From contig CAMFIY010000037.1 in the NCBI GenBank assembly GCA_945952575.1, forward strand, positions 1-13,813: a DNA stretch of 13,813 nt, written 5' to 3'. This DNA comes from an uncultured Leucobacter sp. Its GTDB lineage: Bacteria > Actinomycetota > Actinomycetes > Actinomycetales > Microbacteriaceae. Position 1 is the first letter of the stretch, and the number at the start of each line of letters is the position of its first letter. Positions 7,061-13,813 of the stretch are shown piece by piece. The notes beneath the pieces were generated by a model. That model worked only from the letters and a program-made list of their open reading frames with translations. It was not told the origin of the DNA and ran no database searches. Both the position numbers and the translations under genes were made by a program.

Positions 7061-7945
7061 GTGTCCCGTATCGCCGTTCGTCGCCGCGTGACCCGCCTCA
7101 CGGCGGGGAGCCCGCGCACGGAGCGTGCGGACTACCTGACCGTCGAGGAGCCCCTGGAGATCCGGGTCTTCGGCCGCCCCCTCGCGGTCACGATGCGCAC
7201 ACCGGGTCATGACGTCGAACTCGCCGCGGGCTTCCTCGTCTCCGAGGGCGTGATCCATCACCGCGAGCACTTCTCGGCCGCGATCCACTGTTCGGCGGAT
7301 GGCGAGGAGAACACCTACAACGTGCTCGACGTCGCGCTGGCGCCGGGCGTCGCGCCGCCGGATCCGAGTCTGGAGCGCAACTTCACTACGACCAGCTCCT
7401 GCGGGCTCTGCGGCAAGGCGAGCATCGACGCCGTGCACACGCAGACGCATTTCGCGGTCGCCGACGATCCCCTGACGATCGACGCCGAGGCGCTGATCCG
7501 GTTCCCCGACGAGCTGCGCGCTCAGCAGCGGGTCTTCGACCGCACGGGCGGCCTGCACGCGGCGGGCCTCTTCGACGGACCGACCGGCGAGCTGCTCGTG
7601 CTGCGCGAGGACGTCGGACGGCACAACGCGGTCGACAAGGTCGTCGGCTGGGCATTGCAGAACGGGCGCCTCCCCGCCCGATCCTGCGTCCTCATGGTCT
7701 CGGGACGCGCCAGCTTCGAACTCACGCAGAAGGCGCTCATGGCCGGCATCCCGATGCTGGCCGCGGTCTCCGCGCCCTCCTCGCTCGCCGTCGATCTCGC
7801 GGGCGATGCCGGCCTCACTCTCATCGGGTTCCTGCGCGGCGACTCCATGGTCGTCTACTCCCGGCCCGACCGCATCCTCGAGAGCGCAGCGACGGCACCG
7901 GCCTCCGCGCGCTCGTCCCGCACAGAGAAAGCAGCCCAGTCATGA
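7061..7945 (+). CDS. fdhD: FdhD, sulfurtransferase for formate dehydrogenase activation
   Basis: This 294-residue protein transfers sulfur to the molybdenum cofactor so that formate dehydrogenase becomes active. Family motifs are SSCGLCGKASID, with the catalytic Cys114 and Cys117, then GGLHAAGLFD near 163-172 and REDVGRHNAVDK (182-193). I chose GTG 7061: an AAGAGG sequence lies immediately upstream, but its spacing of 1-2 bases is too short for a good ribosome site, so a leaderless start is possible. A later GTG at 7088 has no better site. The frame stays open far upstream, but that part is antisense to the amidohydrolase. The stop overlaps the fdh start as ATGA, coupling the two proteins. 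Confidence 0.92.
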   Translation: MSRIAVRRRVTRLTAGSPRTERADYLTVEEPLEIRVFGRPLAVTMRTPGHDVELAAGFLVSEGVIHHREHFSAAIHCSADGEENTYNVLDVALAPGVAPPDPSLERNFTTTSSCGLCGKASIDAVHTQTHFAVADDPLTIDAEALIRFPDELRAQQRVFDRTGGLHAAGLFDGPTGELLVLREDVGRHNAVDKVVGWALQNGRLPARSCVLMVSGRASFELTQKALMAGIPMLAAVSAPSSLAVDLAGDAGLTLIGFLRGDSMVVYSRPDRILESAATAPASARSSRTEKAAQS

Positions 7946-10266
7946 CTCCGAAGGCACCGCGCGAAGACTTCTCCGACGCCGACATCGAGGTCTCGCACCC
8001 GAAGGACTACGCGGCCGGCATCGGGGGCGTCTTCCATTCGATGGAACCCGCCCTCCTCGGGATGGGCCTCGGCCGCACCGCCAAGCTGATGACGAAGATC
8101 AACCACAAGGACGGCTTCGACTGCATGAGCTGCGCCTGGCCCGATCCCGAGCATCGCAAGATCGCCGAGTTCTGCGAGAACGGCGGCAAGGCGGTGACCT
8201 GGGAGGCAACGCCGCTGAAGGTGCCCCGGGAGTTCTGGCAGGAGCACTCGCTGACCTCCCTCGAGGACAGGACCGAGTACTGGCTCGGGATGCAGGGCCG
8301 GATCACCGAGCCGCTCTACAAGCCGAAGGGCTCGGACCACTACGAGCCGATCAACTGGGACCGGGCGTTCGGCATCGTCGCCGAGCACCTGAACGCCCTC
8401 GAGGATCCGAACGAGGCGGCGTTCTACACGAGCGGGCGCGCGTCGAACGAGGCGGCGTTCCTCTATCAGCTGCTCGCCCGAGTGCTCGGCACCAACAACC
8501 TGCCCGACTGCTCGAACATGTGCCACGAGTCGACGGGCACCGCGATGTCGTATTCGGTCGGCATCGGCAAGTCGACGATCGCCTACAACGACTTCCTCGA
8601 ATCGGATCTGATCATCATCATGGGCCAGAACCCCGGAACCAACCATCCGCGGATGCTCACCGCCCTGCAGGAGGCGAAGGAGAACGGAGCGCGGATCGTC
8701 GCCGTGAACCCGCTGCCCGAGGCCGGCCTCATCGGCTACAAGGATCCGCAGCGCGTGCGCGGCTACCTCGGCAAGCCCACCAAGATCGCGGATCAGTTCC
8801 TCCAGATCCGCCTCGGGGGCGACATGGCGCTGCTGCAGGCGATCTCGAAGCGGGTGCTCGATGCTGAGCGGCAGAACCCCGGCACGGTGCTGGACCACGA
8901 CTTCCTCGATCGCTACTGCGACGGCTTCGACGCCTTCGCCGAGCAGATGGCGCGCGTCGACGAGCGCGCGGTGGAGCAGGCGACCGGGCTCTCCGAAGTC
9001 GAGATCGACGAGCTGGCCGCGAGCTACCTGCGGGCGGATCGCGTCATCATCTGCTGGGCCATGGGCATCACCCAGCACCGGCGCGCGGTCGGCACGATCA
9101 AGGAGATCCTGAATCTGCTCTTCCTGCGCGGCAACATCGGCAAGCCGGGCGCCGGCGCCTCCCCCATCCGCGGCCACAGCAACGTGCAGGGCGATCGCAC
9201 GATGGGCGTCTGGGAGCAGATGCCGGATTCGTTCCTCGACGCGCTCGGGGCCGAGTTCGGCTTCGAGCCCCCGCGGGACCACGGCGTCGACGCGGTGCAC
9301 GGGATCCGGGCGCTCGACGAGGGCCGCATCAAGGTCTGGATGGGTCTCGGCGGGAACCTGCTCGGCGCCATCTCCGACACCAATCTCGCGGAGTCGGCGA
9401 TGCGCAAGACCCGGCTCAGCGTGCAGCTCTCGACCAAGCTGAACCGCTCGCACGTCATCACGGGCGAGGAGGCGCTGATCCTGCCGGTGCTCGGCCGCAC
9501 CGAGGTCGACATGCAGCGGAGCGGGCCGCAGTACGTCACGGTGGAGGACTCGGTGTGCGCCGTGCACGCCTCGCACGGTCAGATCGACCCGATCTCGGAT
9601 CAGGTGCGCTCGGAGACCGCCATCGTCGCCGGCATCGCCCACGCGACCTTCGGCGATCGGCACGGCATCGACTGGCTCGGCATGATCGACGACTACGACG
9701 TGATCCGGGATCACATCTCACGCGTCGTGCCCGGCTGCGCGGACTACAACGAGAAGACGCGGCGACGCGACGGCTTCGTGCTGCCGAACGGCCCGCGCGA
9801 CGAACGCCGCTTCGACACGGCGACCGGCAAGGCGCGGATCACCGTGAACGAGCTCGAGCCCGTCGGCTGTCCGCCCGGCCGCCTCCTGCTGCAGACCCTG
9901 CGCTCGCACGATCAGTTCAACACGACGATCTACAGCCTGAACGATCGCTACCGGGGCATCAAGAAGGGCCGCTACGTGATCTTCGTCCACCCGGACGATC
10001 TGGCCGATCTGGGTCTCGAGGACGGCCAGACGGTCGACATCTTCAGCGAGTGGAGGGGCGAGCCGGATCGCGTCCTGCGCGGATTCCGCACGGTGGCGTA
10101 CCCGACGGCGCGCGGGTGCGCCGCCGCCTACTTCCCGGAGGCGAACGTGCTGATCCCGCTCGACAGCACCGCGCTCGAGAGCAACACCCCGGTCTCGAAG
10201 GCCGTGGTGATCCGCCTGGAGCCCTCGACGACGCCGGTGGGCGTCGGGCGCCCCGTCACGGTCTGA
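7942..10266 (+). CDS. FdhF/YdeP-type molybdopterin oxidoreductase (probable formate dehydrogenase)
   Basis: This 774-residue catalytic subunit binds molybdopterin guanine dinucleotide. It matches the FdhF/YdeP branch, with a conserved FDCMSCAWPDP segment (Cys61, Cys64, then Cys78). SNMCHE carries Cys194-His195, the pair that corresponds to the Sec-His of E. coli FdhF, so this is a Cys enzyme. RGHSNVQGDRTMG corresponds to the FdhF RGQNNVQG motif. A C-terminal molydop-binding domain is seen in the last 130 residues (SHDQFNTTIYS, GLEDGQTVDIFS). There is no Tat signal, so it is cytoplasmic. Overlap with fdhD and the formamidase next door support formate as substrate. YdeP-type enzymes are poorly characterised and other substrates are possible. 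No electron-transfer subunit is encoded nearby. Confidence 0.88.
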   Translation: MTPKAPREDFSDADIEVSHPKDYAAGIGGVFHSMEPALLGMGLGRTAKLMTKINHKDGFDCMSCAWPDPEHRKIAEFCENGGKAVTWEATPLKVPREFWQEHSLTSLEDRTEYWLGMQGRITEPLYKPKGSDHYEPINWDRAFGIVAEHLNALEDPNEAAFYTSGRASNEAAFLYQLLARVLGTNNLPDCSNMCHESTGTAMSYSVGIGKSTIAYNDFLESDLIIIMGQNPGTNHPRMLTALQEAKENGARIVAVNPLPEAGLIGYKDPQRVRGYLGKPTKIADQFLQIRLGGDMALLQAISKRVLDAERQNPGTVLDHDFLDRYCDGFDAFAEQMARVDERAVEQATGLSEVEIDELAASYLRADRVIICWAMGITQHRRAVGTIKEILNLLFLRGNIGKPGAGASPIRGHSNVQGDRTMGVWEQMPDSFLDALGAEFGFEPPRDHGVDAVHGIRALDEGRIKVWMGLGGNLLGAISDTNLAESAMRKTRLSVQLSTKLNRSHVITGEEALILPVLGRTEVDMQRSGPQYVTVEDSVCAVHASHGQIDPISDQVRSETAIVAGIAHATFGDRHGIDWLGMIDDYDVIRDHISRVVPGCADYNEKTRRRDGFVLPNGPRDERRFDTATGKARITVNELEPVGCPPGRLLLQTLRSHDQFNTTIYSLNDRYRGIKKGRYVIFVHPDDLADLGLEDGQTVDIFSEWRGEPDRVLRGFRTVAYPTARGCAAAYFPEANVLIPLDSTALESNTPVSKAVVIRLEPSTTPVGVGRPVTV

Positions 10267-10267
10267 A

Positions 10268-10312
10268 CGCGTATCGGGCGGGGTCGGAGGATTCCGGTCC
10301 GCCCGATGCGCG
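10268..10312. terminator. Bidirectional terminator hairpin between fdh and fmdA
   Basis: CGCGTATCGGGCGG (10268-10281) pairs with CCGCCCGATGCGCG (10299-10312), with one T opposite G. The loop of 17 bases itself contains CGGA/TCCG. It sits 1 base after the fdh stop region and 12 bases before the fmdA stop, in a convergent gap of 58 bases. It lacks a U-tract, as is common in GC-rich actinobacteria, and would serve both genes. Confidence 0.8.
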
Positions 10313-10324
10313 TCCCCGATCTCG

Positions 10325-11581
10325 CTACACGTTGGCCGCGGTCGGCGCGCCGATGCCCGGGTCGATCTGGAACGGGCCGGACGCGGAGGGCCGGATGTCG
10401 AAGTCGAAGATCTCCACCGGCAGATAGACCGTCGAGCAGGAGTTCGGGATGTCGACCACGCCGGAGAGCCGGCCCTCGATCGGCGCGGCGCCGAGCAGCA
10501 GATACGCCTGTTCCGGGCTGTAGCCGAACTTCGTGAGGTAGTCGATCGCGTGCAGGCAGGCCCGCTGGTAGGAGAGGTGCGAGTCGAGGTACCGCTGCTC
10601 GCCGTCGAGGGTCACCGAGGTGCCGGAGAACGCCAGCCAATGGCTGTAGTTCGGCTCGACGTTGCCCGGCATGAAGATCGCGTTCTCGGAGACCCCGTAG
10701 GTCTCCATCCCGCCCTTGATGAGGTCGACCCTCAGGTCGATGAATCCGCCCATCTCGATGGCGCCGCAGAAGGTGATCTCTCCGTCGCCCTGCGAGAAGT
10801 GCAGATCCCCCATCGAGAGATTCGCGCCGTCGACGAAGACGGGATAGAACACGCGCGATCCCTTGGTGAAGTTCTTGATGTCCTGGTTGCCGCCGTTCTC
10901 GCGCGGCGGCGCCGTCCGGGCGGCCTCCGATCCGACGCGCGCCCACTCGCCGCGATCCAGTCCGCCGAGGATCGCGTGCTCGGCCTCGGGCGGCAGCGCG
11001 AGCGGCGGAACCCGCTCCGGTTCGGTGGCGATGAGCGCGGCCTCGCGCGCGTTCCATCTGGCGAGCAGCCCGGCCGACGGGGCCGTGCCCATGAGCCCCG
11101 GGTGGATGATGCCGGTGAAGGAGACCCCCGGAACGTGGCGCGACGTCGCCGTCTGCCCGGCGAAGTCCCAGACCGCCTTGTAGGCGTCGGGGAACTGCTC
11201 GGTCAGGAACCCGCCGCCGTTGTTCCGCGAGAAGATGCCGGTGTACCCCCAGCCCTGGCCCGCGAGCGGCCCCGAGTCCTCCTGTGGAATGGGCCCGATG
11301 TCGAGGATGTCGACGACGAGGAGGTCACCGGGCTGCGCGCCCTCGACGCGGAACGGGCCGCTCAGCGTGTGCACGGTGAGCAGCGGGGCGTCGAGGATGT
11401 CTTGCGCGGAGTCGTCGTTGCGGATGGCCCCGTCGAACCACTCCCGGCAGTCGACGCGGAAGCTGTCGCCGGGCTTCACCGTGGCGACCGGAGGGATCTC
11501 GGGGTGCCAGCGGTTGTGCCCGATCTTCTCCTGTTCAGTGAACTTCTTGCTCGAATCGAGTCTGAAGATATGCTCGGGCAT
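10325..11581 (-). CDS. fmdA: Formamidase/acetamidase (FmdA_AmdA family)
   Basis: This 418-residue cytoplasmic amidase hydrolyses formamide (or acetamide) to the acid and ammonia. Family features include NRWHPEIPPVATVKPGD near the N-terminus, LLVVDILDIGP, GGNQDIKNFTKGS, the metal-site-like region FVDGANLSMGDLHFSQGDGE, and CSTVYLPVEIFDFDIRP at the C-terminus. The length is normal. The ATG at 11581 has a TAGGA ribosome site 5 bases upstream. fmdB lies 79 bases upstream on the same strand. Converging on fdh, it could supply formate to the dehydrogenase. Formamide and not acetamide is favoured only by the fdh neighbour. Confidence 0.9.
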   Translation of the reverse strand: MPEHIFRLDSSKKFTEQEKIGHNRWHPEIPPVATVKPGDSFRVDCREWFDGAIRNDDSAQDILDAPLLTVHTLSGPFRVEGAQPGDLLVVDILDIGPIPQEDSGPLAGQGWGYTGIFSRNNGGGFLTEQFPDAYKAVWDFAGQTATSRHVPGVSFTGIIHPGLMGTAPSAGLLARWNAREAALIATEPERVPPLALPPEAEHAILGGLDRGEWARVGSEAARTAPPRENGGNQDIKNFTKGSRVFYPVFVDGANLSMGDLHFSQGDGEITFCGAIEMGGFIDLRVDLIKGGMETYGVSENAIFMPGNVEPNYSHWLAFSGTSVTLDGEQRYLDSHLSYQRACLHAIDYLTKFGYSPEQAYLLLGAAPIEGRLSGVVDIPNSCSTVYLPVEIFDFDIRPSASGPFQIDPGIGAPTAANV

Positions 11582-11660
11582 GGATTCCTACCTTCTTCGT
11601 ACTGATCACCTGATGTCCGACGGCTCGTGACCGCCGGGTCTGAGCGCCGCGGCGGCTCGG

Positions 11661-11948
11661 CTACGGCTTCGGCAGCTTCGCATGCAGCGGGTTGTGCGTC
11701 ACCGCCTGCCGGGCTCCCGGGGCCCTGGCGGGCAGACGATCGACGAGCTGCGGCTCGTGCGCGCTCTTCGCGGCACGGTCCATGAGACGGAAGGCGGAGC
11801 CGCCGGCGGCCGAGAGGTGCGGAGCCGTGATCCCGCGCCGAGCGACTGCGCCGCAGCGGCGGCAGGCGATCTCATCCGGCACCTCCGACATGGGATAGAG
11901 CGCGTCGAAAACGCATCCTTCGGAACAGCGATAGCTGTAGCTCGGCAT
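11661..11948 (-). CDS. fmdB: FmdB-family zinc-ribbon protein
   Basis: This 95-residue protein opens with the FmdB pattern MPSYSYRCSEGCVF, and four cysteines (8, 12, 29, 32) form a zinc ribbon. The remaining half is basic and disordered-looking. FmdB was named as a putative regulator of formamidase in Methylophilus, but the biochemical role is not settled. The start ATG at 11948 follows AAGGGGG with about 6 bases of spacing. It is the first gene of the fmdBA operon, behind a good promoter at 11987-12016. Confidence 0.87.
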   Translation of the reverse strand: MPSYSYRCSEGCVFDALYPMSEVPDEIACRRCGAVARRGITAPHLSAAGGSAFRLMDRAAKSAHEPQLVDRLPARAPGARQAVTHNPLHAKLPKP

Positions 11949-11986
11949 CTCGGCCCCCTTGCCGCGGTGAAGATCCCTTGCCTGGG

Positions 11987-12016
11987 ACGCTACGCCGTCG
12001 GCTCGCCCCGCGTCAA
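11987..12016 (-). promoter_or_regulatory. Promoter of the fmdBA operon
   Basis: On the minus strand TTGACG (12016-12011) and TAGCGT (11992-11987) are separated by 18 bases. This is a good housekeeping-type promoter for an actinobacterium, where the -10 is often TAnnnT. Start of transcription would be near 11980, leaving about 32 bases of leader with the fmdB ribosome site. Confidence 0.6.
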
Positions 12017-12042
12017 GGGACGGCGGGCGGGGCAGGTCGCGG

Positions 12043-12051
12043 TGCTAGCCT
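12043..12051 (+). promoter_or_regulatory. Extended -10 element upstream of moaA
   Basis: TGCTAGCCT (TGn followed by TAGCCT) lies 22 bases before the moaA start. No convincing -35 is seen. Transcription would start near 12058, just before the AGGGGG ribosome site (12061-12066). Confidence 0.4.
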
Positions 12052-12072
12052 GGAACCTCCAGGGGGTGCCGA

Positions 12073-13134
12073 ATGCAGACAGCAGCCGCGATCGAGCGCC
12101 TGCCGGCCATCGGTCTGGCGGACGCGCGCGGACGCGCGCTGCGCGACCTCAGGATCTCGGTGACCGATCGCTGCAACTTCCGCTGCGTCTACTGCATGCC
12201 GCGCGAGATCTTCGGACGCGACTACCGGTTCATGGAGCACGACGAGCTGCTCAGCTTCGACGAGATCGTTCGGGTCGCCGAGGCCGCCGTCGGGCTGGGG
12301 GTCGACAAGCTGAGGATCACGGGCGGCGAGCCGCTGCTGCGGCGCGGGATCGAGGAGCTCATCTCGCGTCTCGCCGAGCTGCGCACCCCCTCCGGCGCCC
12401 GCCCGGATCTGGCGCTGACGACCAACGGCGCCGCGCTCCGGGTCAAGGCCGCATCGCTCAAAGCCGCCGGCTTGGATCGGGTCACCGTGTCGATCGACTC
12501 GCTGGACGATGCCGAGTTCCGCGCGATCAACGACGTGAGCTTCCCGCTCGACCGCGTGCTGGACGGCGTGGCCGCGGCTGCGGAGGCGGGGCTCGGGCCG
12601 ATCAAGATCAACGCGGTCATCAAGCGCGGCGTCAACGACGGCCAGATCCTGCCCCTCGCCGAGCGCTTCCGCGAGCTCGGGCACACGCTCCGTTTCATCG
12701 AATTCATGGATGTCGGCGCGTCGAACGGCTGGTCGCTCGCGGACGTGGTGCCGTCGGCGGAGGTGATCCGCCGCATCGATGCCGTGCACCCGTTGGAGCC
12801 GCTCGCCCCCGGCCGCGCCGGCGAGACCGCGCAGCGCTGGCGCTATCGCGACGGGGCCGGTGAGGTCGGCGTGATCTCGAGCGTCACCGGAGCGTTCTGC
12901 GGGACCTGCACGCGCGCCCGGGTCTCGGCGGACGGCAAGCTGTACACCTGCCTCTTCGCGAACCACGGCTTCGATCTGCGTGCACTGCTGCGCGGCGGCG
13001 CGGACGGATCCGAGCTCGGCGACGCCCTCTCCGGCGTGTGGGCGCAGCGGGACGATCGCTACTCGGAGCTCCGGTCCGAGCTCGGCGGGACTGCGGATCG
13101 CGACCGCATCGAGATGTCGTACATCGGCGGCTGA
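12073..13134 (+). CDS. moaA: GTP 3',8-cyclase MoaA (molybdenum cofactor biosynthesis)
   Basis: This 353-residue radical SAM enzyme converts GTP to cyclic dehydro-GTP in the first step of molybdopterin synthesis. The SAM cluster motif is CNFRCVYC, with Cys34, Cys38 and Cys41. ITGGEP (82-87) is the SAM-binding GGE. The second 4Fe-4S cluster, which binds GTP, uses Cys276, Cys279 and Cys293, with spacing as in E. coli MoaA. The C-terminus ends in the essential Gly-Gly (SYIGG). ATG 12073 has an AGGGGGT ribosome site. No other moa or moe gene is in the window, so it is a single gene feeding Moco to enzymes such as the nearby dehydrogenase. It lies divergent from fmdBA. Confidence 0.95.
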   Translation: MQTAAAIERLPAIGLADARGRALRDLRISVTDRCNFRCVYCMPREIFGRDYRFMEHDELLSFDEIVRVAEAAVGLGVDKLRITGGEPLLRRGIEELISRLAELRTPSGARPDLALTTNGAALRVKAASLKAAGLDRVTVSIDSLDDAEFRAINDVSFPLDRVLDGVAAAAEAGLGPIKINAVIKRGVNDGQILPLAERFRELGHTLRFIEFMDVGASNGWSLADVVPSAEVIRRIDAVHPLEPLAPGRAGETAQRWRYRDGAGEVGVISSVTGAFCGTCTRARVSADGKLYTCLFANHGFDLRALLRGGADGSELGDALSGVWAQRDDRYSELRSELGGTADRDRIEMSYIGG

Positions 13135-13142
13135 GCCGATAC

Positions 13143-13183
13143 GCGAGTGCGCCCGCTCGGACATGCTGAGCGGGCGCACTCGC
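13143..13183. terminator. Strong 16-bp hairpin terminator after moaA
   Basis: GCGAGTGCGCCCGCTC (13143-13158) and GAGCGGGCGCACTCGC (13168-13183) are perfect inverted repeats around a 9-base loop. The hairpin begins 9 bases after the moaA stop, in the convergent gap with the permease gene. No U-tract follows. It could act in both directions. Confidence 0.82.
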
Positions 13184-13186
13184 CGC

Positions 13187-13222
13187 GGAGGGGCCGTGCT
13201 CCGCGAGGAGCGCGCCCCCTCC
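13187..13222 (-). terminator. Second hairpin, likely terminator of the permease gene
   Basis: GGAGGGG (13187-13193) pairs with CCCCTCC (13216-13222), enclosing a second stem, GCTCC/GGAGC (13198-13202 and 13207-13211), with a 4-base loop. It lies 5 bases past the permease stop, so it fits termination on the minus strand, backed by the hairpin at 13143-13183. Confidence 0.55.
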
Positions 13223-13227
13223 CGGAA

Positions 13228-13813
13228 CTACACGCCGAGCAGCGCCTCGATCGGGCCGCGCGCGAAGTAGATCGTGAAGCCGACCGCCACGATCCAGAGC
13301 AGCCAGTGGACGTTGCGGGCCTTGCCCGAGAACGTGTGCACGAGCACCCAGGAGAGGAAGCCCGCACCGATGCCGTTGGCGATCGAGTAGGTCATCGGCA
13401 TGACGGCGACCGTGAGGAAGACGGGCATGGCCACTCGGAAGTCGCCGAGCTCGACGCTCTTGATCTGCGTCATCATCATGGCGCCCACGACGACCAGCGC
13501 AGCCGCGGCGACCTCGGTCGGCACGATCTGCGTGAGCGGTGTGAAGAACATGGCCAGGAGGAACAGCGCACCGGTCACGAGATTCGCGAATCCGGTGCGC
13601 GCGCCCTCGCCGATGCCGGATCCCGATTCGATGAAGACCGTGTTCGACGAGGAGGAGGTGAGGCCGCCGGCGATCGCACCGACGCCCTCGACGACGAGCG
13701 CCGACTTGATGCGCGGGAAATTGCCGTTCTTGTCGTCGAGCCCCGCCTCGCGCGAGAGGCCTGTCATCGTGCCCATCGCATCGAAGAAGTTGGTGAAGAG
13801 GAGGGTGAACACC
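13228..13813 (-). CDS. AzgA-like NCS2 purine permease, N-terminus outside the window
   Basis: The last 195 or so residues of a membrane permease are visible; the gene runs off the right edge, so the GTG near the edge is an internal Val codon. Features of the AzgA (adenine/guanine/hypoxanthine) group of NCS2 are FTNFFDAMGTMTGL, PRIKSALVVEGVGAIAGG, the SSSSNTVFIESGSGIGEGARTG stretch split around its conserved Thr/Ile-Glu-Ser, and PMTYSIANGIGAGFL. Four or more hydrophobic segments follow. The ligand is most likely a purine base and not uracil. It is read toward moaA and separated by hairpins, so it is probably an unrelated unit, although nucleobase uptake beside a ring-opening amidohydrolase is suggestive. 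Confidence 0.88.
   Translation of the reverse strand, partial: VFTLLFTNFFDAMGTMTGLSREAGLDDKNGNFPRIKSALVVEGVGAIAGGLTSSSSNTVFIESGSGIGEGARTGFANLVTGALFLLAMFFTPLTQIVPTEVAAAALVVVGAMMMTQIKSVELGDFRVAMPVFLTVAVMPMTYSIANGIGAGFLSWVLVHTFSGKARNVHWLLWIVAVGFTIYFARGPIEALLGV

Noticed and set aside
7855..9714. Minus-strand open frame of 619 codons opposite fdh
   Set aside because: The plus frame is a clear molybdopterin oxidoreductase; in high-GC DNA long antisense frames arise from codon bias. The peptide is rich in Asp/Arg/Val/Ala with no motif.
12013..13179. Minus-strand open frame of 388 codons opposite moaA
   Set aside because: MoaA is unmistakable on the other strand, with all cluster cysteines; the antisense peptide has no family features.
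1..13813. tRNA, rRNA, CRISPR, insertion sequence, prophage or attachment site
   Set aside because: No transposase or integrase motif, no repeated spacer pattern and no tRNA-like arm structure was seen on reading both strands; gene order looks like ordinary chromosomal metabolism.
1..13813. Classical s-triazine or barbiturate degradation locus
   Set aside because: Only the ring-opening enzyme resembles these pathways. Biuret hydrolase, allophanate hydrolase, ureidomalonase and uracil oxidation genes are absent from the window.

Overview
The window is high-GC DNA of a kind typical of an actinobacterium. The support is pervasive G/C at third codon positions, GTG starts, a lipoprotein SBP with a Gram-positive style signal, TAnnnT-like -10 boxes and GC-rich terminators without U-tracts. 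A member of Microbacteriaceae would fit, but the genus cannot be read from the sequence. The first 47 bases are not genomic: they are an Illumina Nextera i7 adapter left on the contig end, so the first gene is cut by the assembly and not by biology.

Layout. (1) Positions 48-6948, minus strand: one long, tightly packed operon. Read 5' to 3' it is a divergent ring-opening amidohydrolase of the AtzD/barbiturase family, cupin C, livH, livM, livG, livF, cupin B, the lipoprotein substrate-binding gene livK, and cupin A (cut off). (2) Positions 6949-7060: an AT-rich divergent promoter region with a perfect CAGACGTCTG palindrome. (3) Positions 7061-10266, plus strand: fdhD and an FdhF/YdeP-type molybdopterin oxidoreductase, overlapping by ATGA. 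(4) Positions 10325-11948, minus strand: fmdB (zinc ribbon) and fmdA (formamidase/acetamidase), converging on fdh across a shared hairpin terminator. (5) Positions 12073-13134, plus strand: moaA. (6) Positions 13228-13813, minus strand: the C-terminal part of an AzgA-like NCS2 purine permease, separated from moaA by two strong hairpins.

How the genes may work together (inference): the Liv-type ABC importer brings in an amide or N-heterocycle. The amidohydrolase opens a cyclic amide ring, perhaps with help from the small cupins. A formamide or short-chain amide product is hydrolysed by FmdA to formate and ammonia. Formate is oxidised to CO2 by the YdeP-type dehydrogenase, which needs FdhD for activation and MoaA for its molybdenum cofactor. 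The set looks like a nitrogen-scavenging pathway whose real substrate is unknown. The amidohydrolase differs from cyanuric acid hydrolase (AtzD) at several residues around its Ser motifs, and no biuret or allophanate hydrolase is present. The three cupin paralogues threaded through the transporter genes are the most unusual element. No transcription regulator, RNA gene, insertion sequence or CRISPR array was seen, and no intergenic stretch exceeds about 130 bases.
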